DNA of 64,000 bases from Arthrobacter yangruifuii (GTDB lineage Bacteria > Actinomycetota > Actinomycetes > Actinomycetales > Micrococcaceae). The stretch spans positions 248,001-312,000 of the forward strand of contig NZ_VTFX01000005.1 in assembly GCF_009192775.1 (NCBI RefSeq), given 5' to 3'. The first letter of the stretch is position 1, and each line of letters starts with the position of its first letter. A program made the translations under genes and the position numbers. Of the stretch, positions 31,609 to 41,144 are shown piece by piece. The notes under the pieces are model-generated. The model was not told the origin of the DNA, made no database searches, and saw only the letters and a list, made by a program, of their open reading frames with translations.

Positions 31609-33731
31609 AATTCTGTCCCGAATGCGGCAAACAGCAGGAACCGGGAGCCCGGTTCTGTGCGGAGTGCGGTTACGCCGTCGGAACCGGGTCCGGAGCCTCG
31701 GCTCCACGGTCGCCGGAGTACGGTCCCACCGAGGATCGGCAGTTCGCTGCAGCCGGAGCGCCCGGCCAGCCGCCGTACGGCCAGCCGGGCCGCCCCGGCC
31801 AGGGGTATGCCCGGACCGGTCAGCCGCCTTACGGCCAGGGGTACGGCCAGCCCGGTCAGCCGCCTTACGGCCAGGGGTACGGCCAGCCCGGTCAGCCGCC
31901 TTACGGCCAGCCGAACCCGCAGCAGCGTCAATGGCAGCAGTACCCGGGGAACGGCCCCCGCGGCTACGGCCAGGCCCAGACGCCAACGCCTGCCCGGCGT
32001 CCGTCAGCCTTCGCCGCGATTCCTGCCGGTGACTACGTCCGCGACGGCCTGGCTGTCCTGGCCCTCTTCGCTTCGCTGTTCATGACCTGGACCATCGGCA
32101 TTGGCGATTACGACGAAGCCACCAAAGCCGGAGCACGGGTAGACGTCCTCCTGATCACCTTCCTGAGCATCTTCTCCGTGGGCATCACTTACCTGTGGCG
32201 TGCAGGTGTTTTCGGTCCCACGGTCGGCTATCGGAGGATCCAGGACATCCGGCTCCTGGCCAACGTCCCCTACATTCTCCTGGTGCTGGTGTACTTCGTC
32301 CTGAGCATGGTGTCGGGCTTCGAGGAGGATAGCCAGCGATACCTGGGCAGCGCCGTCACGTTCGGGCTCACCGGTGCCCTTCTTGCGGCACAGCCCCGCA
32401 GGGCGGAAATTGCTCCCGGCGACGTTGACCACGCGCGCCACCGCCGCTGGCTGTTCGTGATGCTGGGCATCGCGGGATTTGCCGCGTTCACCACCTTTGC
32501 GCAGATAATCCAGTTCCCCATGCGGGCGCAGGACTACTACACCGGCGCTGAGGGGTGGATGTTCCTGGTTCTCCAGTCGGTTGCCGCACTTCTTGCCGTG
32601 GCGGTCCTTGCGCTGGTTGCCCTGAAGATCTTCCTCGGCTCCGAGCCCTGGCGCTTTGTTGGTGCAGCGCTCGGCGCGGGAAGCGCCTTCCTCTCGGTCC
32701 TGGCACTCATGGGTGCGGATTCGATTGCGGAGGGTTACTTCCCCGGAGCAGCAGGGTTCTCCCTGCTCTTCTGGATGGCCTTCGGCGCCGCGGCGTCCGC
32801 TCCGTCCGTCGCCCGCACCACCGAGCGGACCGCGGCAGCCCCTGCGGACCGCCTCGCTGCCCTCCGCCCCGTGCTGGTCCTGACCCTGATTCTGGTCTCG
32901 GCTCTGACCGTCTTTATCGTGATCGGATTGGTACAGACGCTGGTGGAGGATTACGACGGCGCGGCCGCCTGGGGCGTGGGACTGGTTCTTGCGCTCCTGC
33001 TGGCTGCCGCTACCGCAGCGGTCCCGAAGCTTGCCGCACGCGATGCCCGTTCCGTCTTCGTGACGGGCAGCGTCTATGCCGGTGCCGTCTTTATCCTCTC
33101 GCTCATCCTTCTGGCGCTTTTCCGATTCAGCTCAGCGTGGAGGAGCTCGGCACCGACGCCGATCGACACGGTCTTGTCCCTGGCCATGCTGCTCACCTGG
33201 GTGATCCCGTTCGTGGTTCTGGGCGTGCTCTGGCTGGACAAGGCTGCGCGTGCGCACTTCACCTCGCTGGCGTCCTCCGGTGCCTCCGGCAGCGGGTTTG
33301 CCTTTGACGGGATGCCGGCACGTGCCCAGGCTCCGGGCATTCCGACGCCGGGGGACCTCGGCGCCGCACAACAGCAGCCCTTCCCGCAGCAGGCTCCGGC
33401 TGAGGAACCTGCCCGAGAACCCGTACGGGAGCCCGTCCAGACCTTGATCCCCGCTCAGGGACCGGCCCCGGCCGAGAACCAGGAAGCTCCCGGGGGCGAG
33501 GCATCGGAGGACACCGTCCAGCACGCTCCGGCCGCTGATCCCGATGCCGCGCTGCTGGCCGAAGCCGCCGATCCGGCCACTGCCCTGGTCCGGCTGCAGG
33601 AACTGGCTACCCATCCGCGTGCACGGGTAGCCGTTGCAGCTAATCCGTCCGCCTACCCGGCACTGCTGGCCTGGCTGAGCCAGCTCGGGGATCCGGCGGT
33701 CAATGAAGCACTGGGCCGGCGGCAGTCCTGA
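31605..33731 (+). CDS. zinc-ribbon multi-pass membrane protein with variant leucine-rich repeat tail
   Basis: 708 residues from MKFCPECGKQ; an ATG four codons earlier is less likely. Order: N-terminal zinc ribbon (CPECGKQQEPGARFCAECG, four Cys intact); Pro/Gly/Gln/Tyr-rich repeats (QPPYGQGYGQPG); ten or more hydrophobic helices (about 145-565); a Pro/Glu/Ala linker; and a C-terminal variant leucine-rich repeat domain (VRLQELATHPRARVAVAANP, then PALLAWLSQLGDPAVNEALG). The tail nearly duplicates the 99-residue protein at 26197. No enzymatic motif. Probably a membrane scaffold or sensor. Confidence 0.85.
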   Translation: MKFCPECGKQQEPGARFCAECGYAVGTGSGASAPRSPEYGPTEDRQFAAAGAPGQPPYGQPGRPGQGYARTGQPPYGQGYGQPGQPPYGQGYGQPGQPPYGQPNPQQRQWQQYPGNGPRGYGQAQTPTPARRPSAFAAIPAGDYVRDGLAVLALFASLFMTWTIGIGDYDEATKAGARVDVLLITFLSIFSVGITYLWRAGVFGPTVGYRRIQDIRLLANVPYILLVLVYFVLSMVSGFEEDSQRYLGSAVTFGLTGALLAAQPRRAEIAPGDVDHARHRRWLFVMLGIAGFAAFTTFAQIIQFPMRAQDYYTGAEGWMFLVLQSVAALLAVAVLALVALKIFLGSEPWRFVGAALGAGSAFLSVLALMGADSIAEGYFPGAAGFSLLFWMAFGAAASAPSVARTTERTAAAPADRLAALRPVLVLTLILVSALTVFIVIGLVQTLVEDYDGAAAWGVGLVLALLLAAATAAVPKLAARDARSVFVTGSVYAGAVFILSLILLALFRFSSAWRSSAPTPIDTVLSLAMLLTWVIPFVVLGVLWLDKAARAHFTSLASSGASGSGFAFDGMPARAQAPGIPTPGDLGAAQQQPFPQQAPAEEPAREPVREPVQTLIPAQGPAPAENQEAPGGEASEDTVQHAPAADPDAALLAEAADPATALVRLQELATHPRARVAVAANPSAYPALLAWLSQLGDPAVNEALGRRQS
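31818..31910 (+). repeat. 36-bp tandem repeat, two and a half copies
   Basis: Identical units at 31818-31853 and 31854-31889 and a partial third to 31910, coding for the Gly/Gln/Pro/Tyr repeat of the zinc-ribbon protein. Confidence 0.95.
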
Positions 33732-33784
33732 GGCACTAATCGACCGGCGGCACGGCTGCCGGCTGGACCGAAAGGATACGCACC

Positions 33785-34582
33785 GTGACGGAACCCCCGC
33801 AGCAGACCGCGGCATTTGAAGGACTCACCACGCTCCGGGTGACGGAGGGTGCAGACCGGGTTCACGTCCAGCTGCACCGGCCCGCGGTCCGCAACGCCAT
33901 CGATGCCGTCATGGTCGCGGAACTGCACCAGGTCTGCGCCGAGCTGGAGCGGCATCCGCGCGTCCTGATCCTCTCCGGCACCGAATCCGGCGGCAAAGGG
34001 GTCTTCGCCTCCGGAGCGGACATCGCCGAACTGCGCGAACGCCGCCGTGATGATGCCCTGGCCGGCATCAACTCGGGCCTCTTCGCCCGGATCGCCGCGC
34101 TGCCCCTGCCCGTGATCGCCGCCCTCGACGGTTTCGCGCAGGGAGGCGGCGCTGAACTGGCCTACGCCGCGGATTTCCGGCTCGGCACACCCCGGCTCAA
34201 GATCGGCCAGCCCGAAGCAGGGCTGGGCATCATGGCGGCCGCCGGTGCCACCTGGCGGTTGAAGGAACTGGTGGGGGAGCCGCTGGCCAAGGACATGCTG
34301 CTGGCCGGACGGATCCTGTCCGGTGAGGAGGCCCTGGCCGTTCGTCTGGTAACCGAGCTCCACCACCCCGCCCGCCTGCTGCCGGCCGCCCATGCGCTTG
34401 CGGACCGCATCACCGCGCAGGATCCGCTTGCGCTGCGCCTCACCAAGGCAGCCTTCAGGGCCCCGCGCGAAGCCCACCCGCTCATCGACAATCTGGCCCA
34501 GGGCATCCTGTTTGAATCCGAGGCCAAATCCGAGCGCATGCAGGCTTTCCTTGACCGGAGGGAGAACCCCCGTGGCCCCTAG
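33785..34582 (+). CDS. enoyl-CoA hydratase/isomerase (crotonase) family protein
   Basis: 265 residues, starting GTG after GGAAAGGA. Crotonase fold: LHRPAVRNAIDAVMVAELHQ, oxyanion-hole strand FASGADIAELRERR, and GFAQGGGAELAYAADFRLGT with the second backbone-NH site; the Glu in QPEAGLGIMAAAG is at the usual catalytic position, while the first Glu position reads Ala (GGGAELAYAAD). Likely hydrates an enoyl-CoA in fatty-acid degradation. Overlaps the start of a broken 3-hydroxyacyl-CoA dehydrogenase gene, which would have catalysed the next step. Confidence 0.87.
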   Translation: MTEPPQQTAAFEGLTTLRVTEGADRVHVQLHRPAVRNAIDAVMVAELHQVCAELERHPRVLILSGTESGGKGVFASGADIAELRERRRDDALAGINSGLFARIAALPLPVIAALDGFAQGGGAELAYAADFRLGTPRLKIGQPEAGLGIMAAAGATWRLKELVGEPLAKDMLLAGRILSGEEALAVRLVTELHHPARLLPAAHALADRITAQDPLALRLTKAAFRAPREAHPLIDNLAQGILFESEAKSERMQAFLDRRENPRGP

Positions 34583-34730
34583 CAACACGGACACCGTTCC
34601 GGACCGGGTGGGCGTGCTGGGCGGCAGTCAGGAAGGTGCTCGGGGAGCGCTTCGCGCCGCCGCAAAGGACAAGGTGGCCCGGGGCGAGCTCGGACGCAAG
34701 AGCGGGCAGGGGGTCTTCAGGTACGAATAA
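34572..34730 (+). pseudogene. internally deleted 3-hydroxyacyl-CoA dehydrogenase gene
   Basis: The 5' end codes for VAPSNTDTVPDRVGVLGG, the NAD-binding start of this family, and the 3' end for KDKVARGELGRKSGQGVFRY, its usual C-terminus. The roughly 250 residues between are missing. Just after the junction the expected family sequence VRKVLGERFAPPQ is readable in another frame, so there is also a frameshift. The start overlaps the hydratase stop, confirming a former two-gene operon. The end overlaps the convergent nucleoside hydrolase by 14 bases. Confidence 0.8.
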
Positions 34731-35760
34731 CCTCGTCCGGCGCCACGGTATCCAGGAAGGTGCGGACCATCGCGGGATGGTCCAGGGCCATGGCTACCGA
34801 GATGACCGGGGCCGGAGCAAGCAGTCCGTGCACCGTGTCCTCCCCGGCGATGAGCCGCCGGTCCACCAGGGTCTGCCCGCGGCTGTGCCCGGCGAGCTCC
34901 ACCCGCACCGGATAATCCTCCAGCACCACGGTCTCCGGCGCCGCGATCAGGCAGGCGGCACCGGCGTCGCCGATCGTCATGGGATCCAGGGTGCCGTCAT
35001 TCGCGCTCACCCGGGGAAGCGGTTCCGAGCCGATGACCCCGCCGGCCGCCCGCGTCCGTGCGCCCGACGCCAGCAGCTCGCCCACGAGCCGTGCCCCGGG
35101 ATCCGATGAAGCTTCCAGTTTCAGGTACTGCGGGGCATCGAGGGTCGCCAGCATAAAGACGTCCAGCCCGTACATGGTCACCGGTACGCCGCTGTCCAGC
35201 ACCACGGCCAGCGCCTCCGGATCATGCCAGGCGTTGAACTCCGCGTGCGAGGTGGCATTGCCGATCCCGGCGGACCCGCCCATAAACACGATCCGCTTCA
35301 GCTTCCTGGCGGTGAGCGGGTAGGCGCGCAGGAACACCGCCAGGTTGGTCAGCGGGCCGATCCCCAGCAGGGTCACCGGCTCCGGAGACTCTTCGATGGT
35401 GCGGTGCAGCAGTTCGACGGCGGCCAGCGGCGAGGCCGGCGTGCTGCTGGCCGGCAGCTGCAGCCCCCCGATCCCGTTGGCCCCATGGAAGGCATGCGCG
35501 TTGCGGGGCTCGTTGATCAGCGGCCGCTCCGCCCCGCGCGCCACCGGCACGTCCGGACGCCCGGCCAGGTCCAGCACGTCCAGGGTGTTGCGCAGGACCT
35601 GGTCGACGTCGGTATTCCCGGCCACGCAGGTCACGGCCCGCAGGTCGATCCGCGGGCTGCGGGCCAGGAAGGTCAGGGCCAGGGCATCGTCCACCCCTGT
35701 GTCGACGTCGGCAATCACCGGGATGCGGCGCTGGGGGCTGGAAGCGGAGGAAGAATGCAT
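34717..35760 (-). CDS. nucleoside hydrolase family protein
   Basis: 347 residues from MHSSSASSPQ. Hydrolyses the N-glycosidic bond of ribonucleosides to free base and ribose. Calcium-binding signature DVDTGVDDALALTFL close to the start, then CVAGNTDVDQVLRNT, FHGANGIGG, LGIGPLTNLA and FNAWHDPEALAVVLDSG, all typical of the inosine-uridine hydrolase fold. Base preference cannot be read. Divergent from the FAD oxidoreductase. The deoxyribose cluster further along shows the organism also handles nucleoside sugars. Confidence 0.9.
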   Translation of the reverse strand: MHSSSASSPQRRIPVIADVDTGVDDALALTFLARSPRIDLRAVTCVAGNTDVDQVLRNTLDVLDLAGRPDVPVARGAERPLINEPRNAHAFHGANGIGGLQLPASSTPASPLAAVELLHRTIEESPEPVTLLGIGPLTNLAVFLRAYPLTARKLKRIVFMGGSAGIGNATSHAEFNAWHDPEALAVVLDSGVPVTMYGLDVFMLATLDAPQYLKLEASSDPGARLVGELLASGARTRAAGGVIGSEPLPRVSANDGTLDPMTIGDAGAACLIAAPETVVLEDYPVRVELAGHSRGQTLVDRRLIAGEDTVHGLLAPAPVISVAMALDHPAMVRTFLDTVAPDEVIRT

Positions 35761-35810
35761 GGCGCCGTCTTTCGATTGAAGTGCCGGACAATACCGGCGA
35801 AGGTATGCAG

Positions 35811-35825
35811 AGAATAAAGCATTCT
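35811..35825. promoter_or_regulatory. short inverted repeat in divergent promoter region
   Basis: AGAAT-AAAGC-ATTCT, perfect 5-bp arms, 25 bases before the oxidoreductase ATG and between two divergent genes. Possible operator. Confidence 0.35.
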
Positions 35826-35849
35826 CATTCTTCCCCAAGGAGAGACTCC

Positions 35850-36998
35850 ATGCCTTCCTTCCCGCGTCGAAACGCAGCCGTGCTGGGCGGTGGAGTGCTG
35901 GGACTTTCCACCGCGGTCCAGCTGCTGCGCGGCGGTGCCCAAGTGCTGCTGGTTACGGAGGCGGAAGTGGGCAGCGGAGCCTCCGGGCGCTCGCTGTCCT
36001 GGCTGAACGCCGGCGGGGGTTACGGGGAAGACTATTACCGGCTCCGCCTGGCTGGCATCGACCGCTACCGGACGCTGCTGGCGCAGAACCCCGGCATTGA
36101 CTGGCTGGCCTTCGACGGAGGCCTGTACTGGGATGATGATCCGGTCACCGTGGCGGAGCGGCACGCTCAGCAGACCCGGCAGGGTTACGACGCCCGGATG
36201 CTGGACCGCGCGGATGTGGCGGACACAGCGGCCGGCGTGGAGCCGGGCGTGCTGCCGCAGCGTGTCCTGGCCAATCCCGGGGAGGGCTGGGTGTCCCTGC
36301 CGCATCTGGTCCGGCACCTGGCCGAGGAGTTCACGCTGCGCGGCGGCACCCTGCTGGAACACGCGGGCCGGTGCACGCTGACCTGGAGCGAGGGGACCGC
36401 CGACGACGGCGGCGTCCGGGTGCGCGGGCTGCGCACCGCCCGCGGGGAAGAGTACGCGGCCGACGCCGTCGTCGTCGCGTGCGGCGCGGGCACTCCCGCG
36501 GTGCTCGGGGAAGCGGGCGTCCAGCTGCCCGATGCTTCGGACCCGGCGATGCTGGTGATCAGCGAGCCGGTGGAGCACGGGCTGCGGGCCGTGCTGAACA
36601 CCCCGCGCATCTCCCTGCGCCCGCACCCCGGCGGACGGCTCGCGATGGATTCCTCCTGGTACCTGGACCGGGTGGAACGCCTCGACGACGGCAGCTGGAA
36701 GGTAGATCCGGGCATTCCGGCCGAGCTGGCAGAAGAAGCGCGCCGGGTGCTGGCCGGTCATCCGGAGGTGCTGCCGCAAAGCTGGCATCCCGGGTTGAAG
36801 CCGGTCCCCGGGGACGGCGAACCCGTGCTCGGAGAGCTGGCTGCACTGCCCGGCTGCTGGACGGTCTTCACCCATTCCGGGGCAACCCTGGGCCTGATTG
36901 CGGGGGAGCTGGTGGCCGGGGAGATCCTCACAGGCCGCCGGCATCCGCTGCTGGCACCGTTTCGGGCCGAACGCTTCGGGTTCGGCTGGGATTCCTAG
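35850..36998 (+). CDS. FAD-dependent amino-acid/amine oxidoreductase (DAO family)
   Basis: 382 residues; ATG preceded by AAGGAG. N-terminal dinucleotide-binding motif AAVLGGGVLGLSTAVQLLRG (GxGxxG), then GASGRSLSWLNAGGG, and a C-terminal FAD-contacting end with FTHSGATLGLIAGELVAGEI. These are the D-amino-acid-oxidase-type flavoproteins, which oxidise amino acids or secondary amines. No partner gene indicates the substrate. The stop lies in an 18-bp four-copy repeat. Confidence 0.88.
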   Translation: MPSFPRRNAAVLGGGVLGLSTAVQLLRGGAQVLLVTEAEVGSGASGRSLSWLNAGGGYGEDYYRLRLAGIDRYRTLLAQNPGIDWLAFDGGLYWDDDPVTVAERHAQQTRQGYDARMLDRADVADTAAGVEPGVLPQRVLANPGEGWVSLPHLVRHLAEEFTLRGGTLLEHAGRCTLTWSEGTADDGGVRVRGLRTARGEEYAADAVVVACGAGTPAVLGEAGVQLPDASDPAMLVISEPVEHGLRAVLNTPRISLRPHPGGRLAMDSSWYLDRVERLDDGSWKVDPGIPAELAEEARRVLAGHPEVLPQSWHPGLKPVPGDGEPVLGELAALPGCWTVFTHSGATLGLIAGELVAGEILTGRRHPLLAPFRAERFGFGWDS

Positions 36999-37064
36999 TC
37001 CGGCGGGACTTCTAAGCCTGGCGGGACTCCTAGGCCGGGCGGGACTCCTAGGCCGGGCGGGGCG
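36993..37064. repeat. four tandem 18-bp units between convergent genes
   Basis: Units at 36993, 37011, 37029 and 37047; the third reads CCTAGGCCGGGCGGGACT. The first carries the TAG stop of the FAD oxidoreductase, the last the TAG stop of the minus-strand ROK gene. Copies one and two have diverged, three and four are nearly identical. Confidence 0.9.
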
Positions 37065-38235
37065 CGGCCAGCACCGGAGCGAAGGCCAGTTCCGCGGCGC
37101 CGACCAGCAGCAGCTCCGAACGCAGCGCCGCCCGGCGCAGCTGGACGCTCCGGCCCAGACCGGCCATGGCCTGGGTGGCAACTTCATCGGTCAGCCGCTG
37201 CGGGTTCGAGGCAAACAGCGTGCCGAGGAAACCGCCCAGGACCACGGCGTCCGGATTGAAGATGTTGACGAAATTGGTCAAAGCCACGGCCAGGAAGTCC
37301 AGCTGCCGGTCCGTTTCGGCGCGGACCGCGGCCGTCTGCTGCTCGGCCACCGCGGCGTCGAGTGTGTCCTGGTCCGCACGGTCCAGGCCCAGCACCCGAA
37401 GCAGCCGGGCCAGGTTCACTTCCGTTTCCAGGCAGCCGCGCCGTCCGCAGTGGCACGGCTCGCCGCCGCTGCGGACCAGGGTGTGCCCCAGTTCCCCGGC
37501 ATAGCCGTCCGCTCCCCGCAGCGGGGTGCCGGCAACGATGATCCCGCCGCCGATGCCGCTCGCACTGCCATTGAGATACACCGTGTTGTCCGTGTCGACG
37601 GCGGCACCGAAGAGGCTCTCGGCCACCGAGCCCAGCGTGGCATCGTTACCCGCGAAGACGGGCAGGGACAGCGCCTCGGCCAGGGGAGCGGCAAGCGGTT
37701 CGTCCCGCCAGCCCAGGTGCGGTGCCAGCAGTACCTGGCCGTCGGAGGTGCGGGTCAGCCCGGGGACGGCAACGCCCGCGCCGGCAATCCGGTCCATGGC
37801 GGCAAGCTCGGGGGCCATCCCGGCCAGCACCGCGCGGGTGATGCTCACGGTGTCCGCCACGCTCGGCCGGGCGACGGTGTCGTGGCGGACCCGCCGGTGC
37901 ACCCGGCCGCCCAGGCCCACAAGCCCTACGGTCACGGCGTCGACGTCGGGGTGGATAACGACGGCGGCCACGCGTTCGTTGGCGTGGACCAGCGGACTGG
38001 GGCGGCCCACGCGGCCGGCGGGTGAATCCGTTTCGTAGGCCAGTCCCATGGCGGCCAGCTCGCCCACAAGTGCGCCGACGGTGGAGCGGTTGAATCCGGT
38101 GAGCCGGGTCAGGTTCACCCGGGAGAGCGGCCCGTTCCGGTGCAGCAGGGTCAGGATGCGGGAGAGATTGGTGGAGCGCAGGTTGTCCGCGCCGCGGCCC
38201 ACCGGCAAGGGGGTGCTCGTCATGCGGCTATCCAC
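37048..38235 (-). CDS. xylR: ROK family repressor, xylose regulator XylR-like
   Basis: 395 residues from a GTG with AAGGAAG seven bases upstream; an ATG four codons later is possible. N-terminal winged helix (about 16-75: STNLSRILTLLHRNGPLSRV ... NRSTVGALVGEL) plus a ROK sugar-kinase-like domain: AGNDATLGSVAESLFGAA, GSASGIGGGIIV, ELGHTLV and the zinc cluster CHCGRRGCLE. It probably binds xylose and represses the divergent xylA-xylB genes through the palindrome at 38399-38410. Confidence 0.9.
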   Translation of the reverse strand: MDSRMTSTPLPVGRGADNLRSTNLSRILTLLHRNGPLSRVNLTRLTGFNRSTVGALVGELAAMGLAYETDSPAGRVGRPSPLVHANERVAAVVIHPDVDAVTVGLVGLGGRVHRRVRHDTVARPSVADTVSITRAVLAGMAPELAAMDRIAGAGVAVPGLTRTSDGQVLLAPHLGWRDEPLAAPLAEALSLPVFAGNDATLGSVAESLFGAAVDTDNTVYLNGSASGIGGGIIVAGTPLRGADGYAGELGHTLVRSGGEPCHCGRRGCLETEVNLARLLRVLGLDRADQDTLDAAVAEQQTAAVRAETDRQLDFLAVALTNFVNIFNPDAVVLGGFLGTLFASNPQRLTDEVATQAMAGLGRSVQLRRAALRSELLLVGAAELAFAPVLAAPRPA

Positions 38236-38369
38236 GTCTGCGCTTCCTTTCCAAATGCTGTTGTCTTCCAGCCTACCCGTCGGCGGATTCGGTTCGTTGG
38301 GGCAGGCAACAAATGCTATCGGCAACCGCCTGACGCCGTCCGAGCGACCGAAATAACGTCGGTGAACCA

Positions 38370-38398
38370 TTGACAGGGGAACGGAGCCAGAATATGTT
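38370..38398 (+). promoter_or_regulatory. xylA promoter (sigma-70 type)
   Basis: TTGACA at 38370-38375, 17-base spacer, TATGTT at 38393-38398. Transcription would begin near 38405, inside the xylR-type palindrome. Confidence 0.75.
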
Positions 38399-38410
38399 GT
38401 TGGTTCCAAC
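38399..38410 (+). promoter_or_regulatory. xylose operator
   Basis: GTTGG-TT-CCAAC, perfect 5-bp arms directly after the -10 element and 22 bases before the xylA start. Resembles ROK/XylR operators; bound repressor would block initiation. Confidence 0.7.
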
Positions 38411-38432
38411 TAATACTTCATCTGGAGCTAAC

Positions 38433-39620
38433 GTGACAATGACGCCATCGCCTTCCGACCGTTTTACCTTCGGCCTCTGGACCATCGGCTGGACCGGAAC
38501 CGATCCGTTCGGCACTCCCACCCGCGCGGACCTGGACCCCATCAAGGGCATGCACAAGCTCGCGGAACTGGGTGCCTACGGGGTGACCTTCCACGACAAT
38601 GACCTGATTCCCTTCGACGCTACGTCGCAGGAGCGGGAACTGATCCTGAAGAACTTCACCGGCGCCTTGGCGGAGACCGGCCTGAAGGTTCCCATGGTCA
38701 CCACCAACCTGTTCAGCCACCCGGTCTTCAAGGACGGCGGCTTCACCTCCAATGACCGCTCCATGCGCCGCTTCGCACTGCGCAAGGTCCTGAAGAACAT
38801 TGACTTGGCCGCGGAACTCGGCGCCGAAACCTTCGTGATGTGGGGCGGCCGTGAAGGCAGCGAATATGACGGGTCCAAGGACTTCGCCGCGGCCTTCGAC
38901 CGGATGAAGGAAGGCGTGGACACCGTCGCCGGCTACGTCAAGGAAAAGGGCTACAACCTGCGCCTGGCCATCGAGCCGAAGCCGAACGAGCCGCGCGGAG
39001 ACATCTTCCTGCCCACCATCGGCCACGCACTGGCGTTCATTGCCCAGCTGGACAACGGCGACATCGTCGGCCTGAACCCGGAGACCGGCCACGAGCAGAT
39101 GGCCGGATTGAACTTCACCCACGGCATCGCCCAGGCTCTGTGGTCCGGCAAGCTCTTCCACATTGACCTCAACGGCCAGAAGTCCATCAAGTTCGATCAG
39201 GACCTGGTGTTCGGCCATGGCGACCTGAGCAGCGCCTTCTTCACGGTGGACCTGCTCGAAAACGGCTTCCCGAACGGCGGCCCGCGTTACGAAGGCCCGC
39301 GCCACTTCGACTACAAGGCCTCCCGCACCGAGGGTTACCAGGGTGTCTGGGAATCCGCCAAGGCCAACATGGGCATGTACCTGATGCTCAAGGAACGCGC
39401 CCTGGCCTTCCGCGCCGACCCCGAGGTGCAGGAAGCCCTGCAGTACTCCGGCATCGGTGAACTGGCGCAGCCGACCCTGGCCGCCGGCGAGTCCGTCACC
39501 GATTTCCTGGCCGACGCCGCGTCCTTCGAGGACTTCGATGCCAACGCTGCCGCGGAACGCGACTTCGGCTTCGTGAAGCTGAACCAGCTGGCACTGGAAC
39601 ACCTGATGGGTGCCCGCTAG
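38433..39620 (+). CDS. xylA: xylose isomerase
   Basis: Interconverts D-xylose and D-xylulose (and glucose/fructose) with two divalent metals. 395 residues; GTG start chosen because GGAG is five bases upstream (an ATG follows two codons later). TIM-barrel motifs: [22 protein letters not shown] (catalytic His), [25 protein letters not shown] (metal Glu), [14 protein letters not shown] and LFHIDLNGQ. Very similar overall to the Arthrobacter enzyme as I remember it. First gene of xylA-xylB-epimerase. Confidence 0.98.
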   Translation: MTMTPSPSDRFTFGLWTIGWTGTDPFGTPTRADLDPIKGMHKLAELGAYGVTFHDNDLIPFDATSQERELILKNFTGALAETGLKVPMVTTNLFSHPVFKDGGFTSNDRSMRRFALRKVLKNIDLAAELGAETFVMWGGREGSEYDGSKDFAAAFDRMKEGVDTVAGYVKEKGYNLRLAIEPKPNEPRGDIFLPTIGHALAFIAQLDNGDIVGLNPETGHEQMAGLNFTHGIAQALWSGKLFHIDLNGQKSIKFDQDLVFGHGDLSSAFFTVDLLENGFPNGGPRYEGPRHFDYKASRTEGYQGVWESAKANMGMYLMLKERALAFRADPEVQEALQYSGIGELAQPTLAAGESVTDFLADAASFEDFDANAAAERDFGFVKLNQLALEHLMGAR

Positions 39621-39657
39621 GCTACCTGCGCACGCCGCGCATCCACCACCGAATCGT

Positions 39658-39696
39658 GCTGCCGCCGGCTCTCCTTGGGGGAGGGCCGGCGGCAGC
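39658..39696 (+). terminator. stable hairpin between xylA and xylB
   Basis: Perfect 12-bp stem GCTGCCGCCGGC / GCCGGCGGCAGC with a 15-base loop that can pair further (CTCC/GGAG). It lacks a T-run, so it is more likely an attenuator or mRNA-processing/stability element that lowers xylB relative to xylA than a full terminator. Confidence 0.6.
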
Positions 39697-39715
39697 GCCC
39701 GTTGAAAGGCTCGAC

Positions 39716-41134
39716 ATGTCCCTTGTCGCCGGTGTCGACAGCTCCACCCAGTCCTGCAAGATAGTCATCCGCGACGCGCAGACGGGTGCCCTGCTGCGCG
39801 AGGGCACGGCACGCCACCCGGCGGGGACCGAAGTGGATCCCGAAGCATGGTGGACTGCGTTCAACGAGGCGGCAGCGGCTGCCGGCGGACTGGACGACGT
39901 CGACGCCGTCTCGGTGGGCGGGCAGCAGCACGGCATGGTCTGCCTGGATGAGACCGGCGCCGTCGTCCGTCCCGCGCTGCTCTGGAACGACGTCCGTTCC
40001 GCGGCGGCAGCGGACAAACTCGTTGCCGACGCCGGACCCGACGGAGCCCGCTACTGGGCGGACACCACGGGATCGGTGCCCGTGGCGTCGATTACGGCAA
40101 CGAAACTGCGCTGGCTGGCGGAAAATGAACCGGAGAATGCCGCCCGCACTGCTGCGGTCTGCCTGCCGCATGACTGGCTGAGCTGGCGCCTGGCCGGGTT
40201 CGGTCCCGGCAGCGGTGCCGAGGGGCTCGCCGCACTGACCACCGACCGGTCCGATGCCTCCGGCACGGGCTACTGGTCCCCGTCCACCGGCGAATACCTG
40301 CCCGAGGTGCTGGAGCAGACCCTGGGCCACGTTCCCATGCTGCCCCGCGTGCTGGGCCCGCTGGAAGCCGGCGGACGCACACCGTCCGGTGCCCTCATCG
40401 GCCCCGGTGCCGGTGACAACGCCGCGGCCGGACTGGGTGTTGCTGCCGGCGTGGGGGACGTGGTGGTGTCCATCGGCACCTCCGGAACGGTGTTTGCCGT
40501 AGCCTCCGAGCCTGCCGCCGATGCCACCGGTCTGGTGGCCGGATTCGCGGACGCCAGCGGGCACTTCCTGCCGCTGGCCTGCACCCTGAACGCCTCCCGG
40601 GTCCTGGACGCCACGGCCGCTCTGCTCGGCGTCGGGCTCCCCGAGCTCACCGAGCTGGCGCTGTCCGCCGAGCCGGGCGCCGGCGGACTCGTCCTGGTGC
40701 CCTACTTTGAAGGCGAACGGACCCCCAACCTGCCCGAGGCCACCGGCTCACTGCACGGACTCACGCTGGCGAACTACACCCCGGCGAATCTGGCACGCGC
40801 CGCCGTCGAAGGCATTGCATGTTCCCTGGCTGACGGATTCGCGGCCCTGAAGAACACCGGTGTCGAGGCCCGGCGGGTGATCCTGGTGGGCGGTGCGGCC
40901 CGGTCCGAAGCCCTGCAGCAGGCCATTGCCGCGGTCTTCGAACTGCCCGTCACGGTGCCGAGTCCGGGGGAATACGTGGCCGACGGCGCTGCCCGCCAGG
41001 CGGCCGCCGTCCTCACCGGGGACTGGCCGGCCTGGAACGACGGCGCGTCCACGGTGGTGACTGCCGATCCGGCGCCCGACGTGCTGCAGCGCTACCGGCA
41101 GGCCGCCGGGGCTCCGACCCTTCGTGCCCGCTAG
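39716..41134 (+). CDS. xylB: xylulokinase
   Basis: 472 residues, FGGY carbohydrate kinase. Phosphorylates D-xylulose to xylulose 5-phosphate for the pentose phosphate pathway. Motifs: [10 protein letters not shown] (phosphate-binding loop), [29 protein letters not shown] (catalytic Asp), [13 protein letters not shown] and [17 protein letters not shown]. Ribosome site GAAAGG six bases before ATG. Follows xylA by 95 bases with a hairpin between. Confidence 0.95.
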   Translation: MSLVAGVDSSTQSCKIVIRDAQTGALLREGTARHPAGTEVDPEAWWTAFNEAAAAAGGLDDVDAVSVGGQQHGMVCLDETGAVVRPALLWNDVRSAAAADKLVADAGPDGARYWADTTGSVPVASITATKLRWLAENEPENAARTAAVCLPHDWLSWRLAGFGPGSGAEGLAALTTDRSDASGTGYWSPSTGEYLPEVLEQTLGHVPMLPRVLGPLEAGGRTPSGALIGPGAGDNAAAGLGVAAGVGDVVVSIGTSGTVFAVASEPAADATGLVAGFADASGHFLPLACTLNASRVLDATAALLGVGLPELTELALSAEPGAGGLVLVPYFEGERTPNLPEATGSLHGLTLANYTPANLARAAVEGIACSLADGFAALKNTGVEARRVILVGGAARSEALQQAIAAVFELPVTVPSPGEYVADGAARQAAAVLTGDWPAWNDGASTVVTADPAPDVLQRYRQAAGAPTLRAR

Positions 41135-41144
41135 GCTCTGGACC

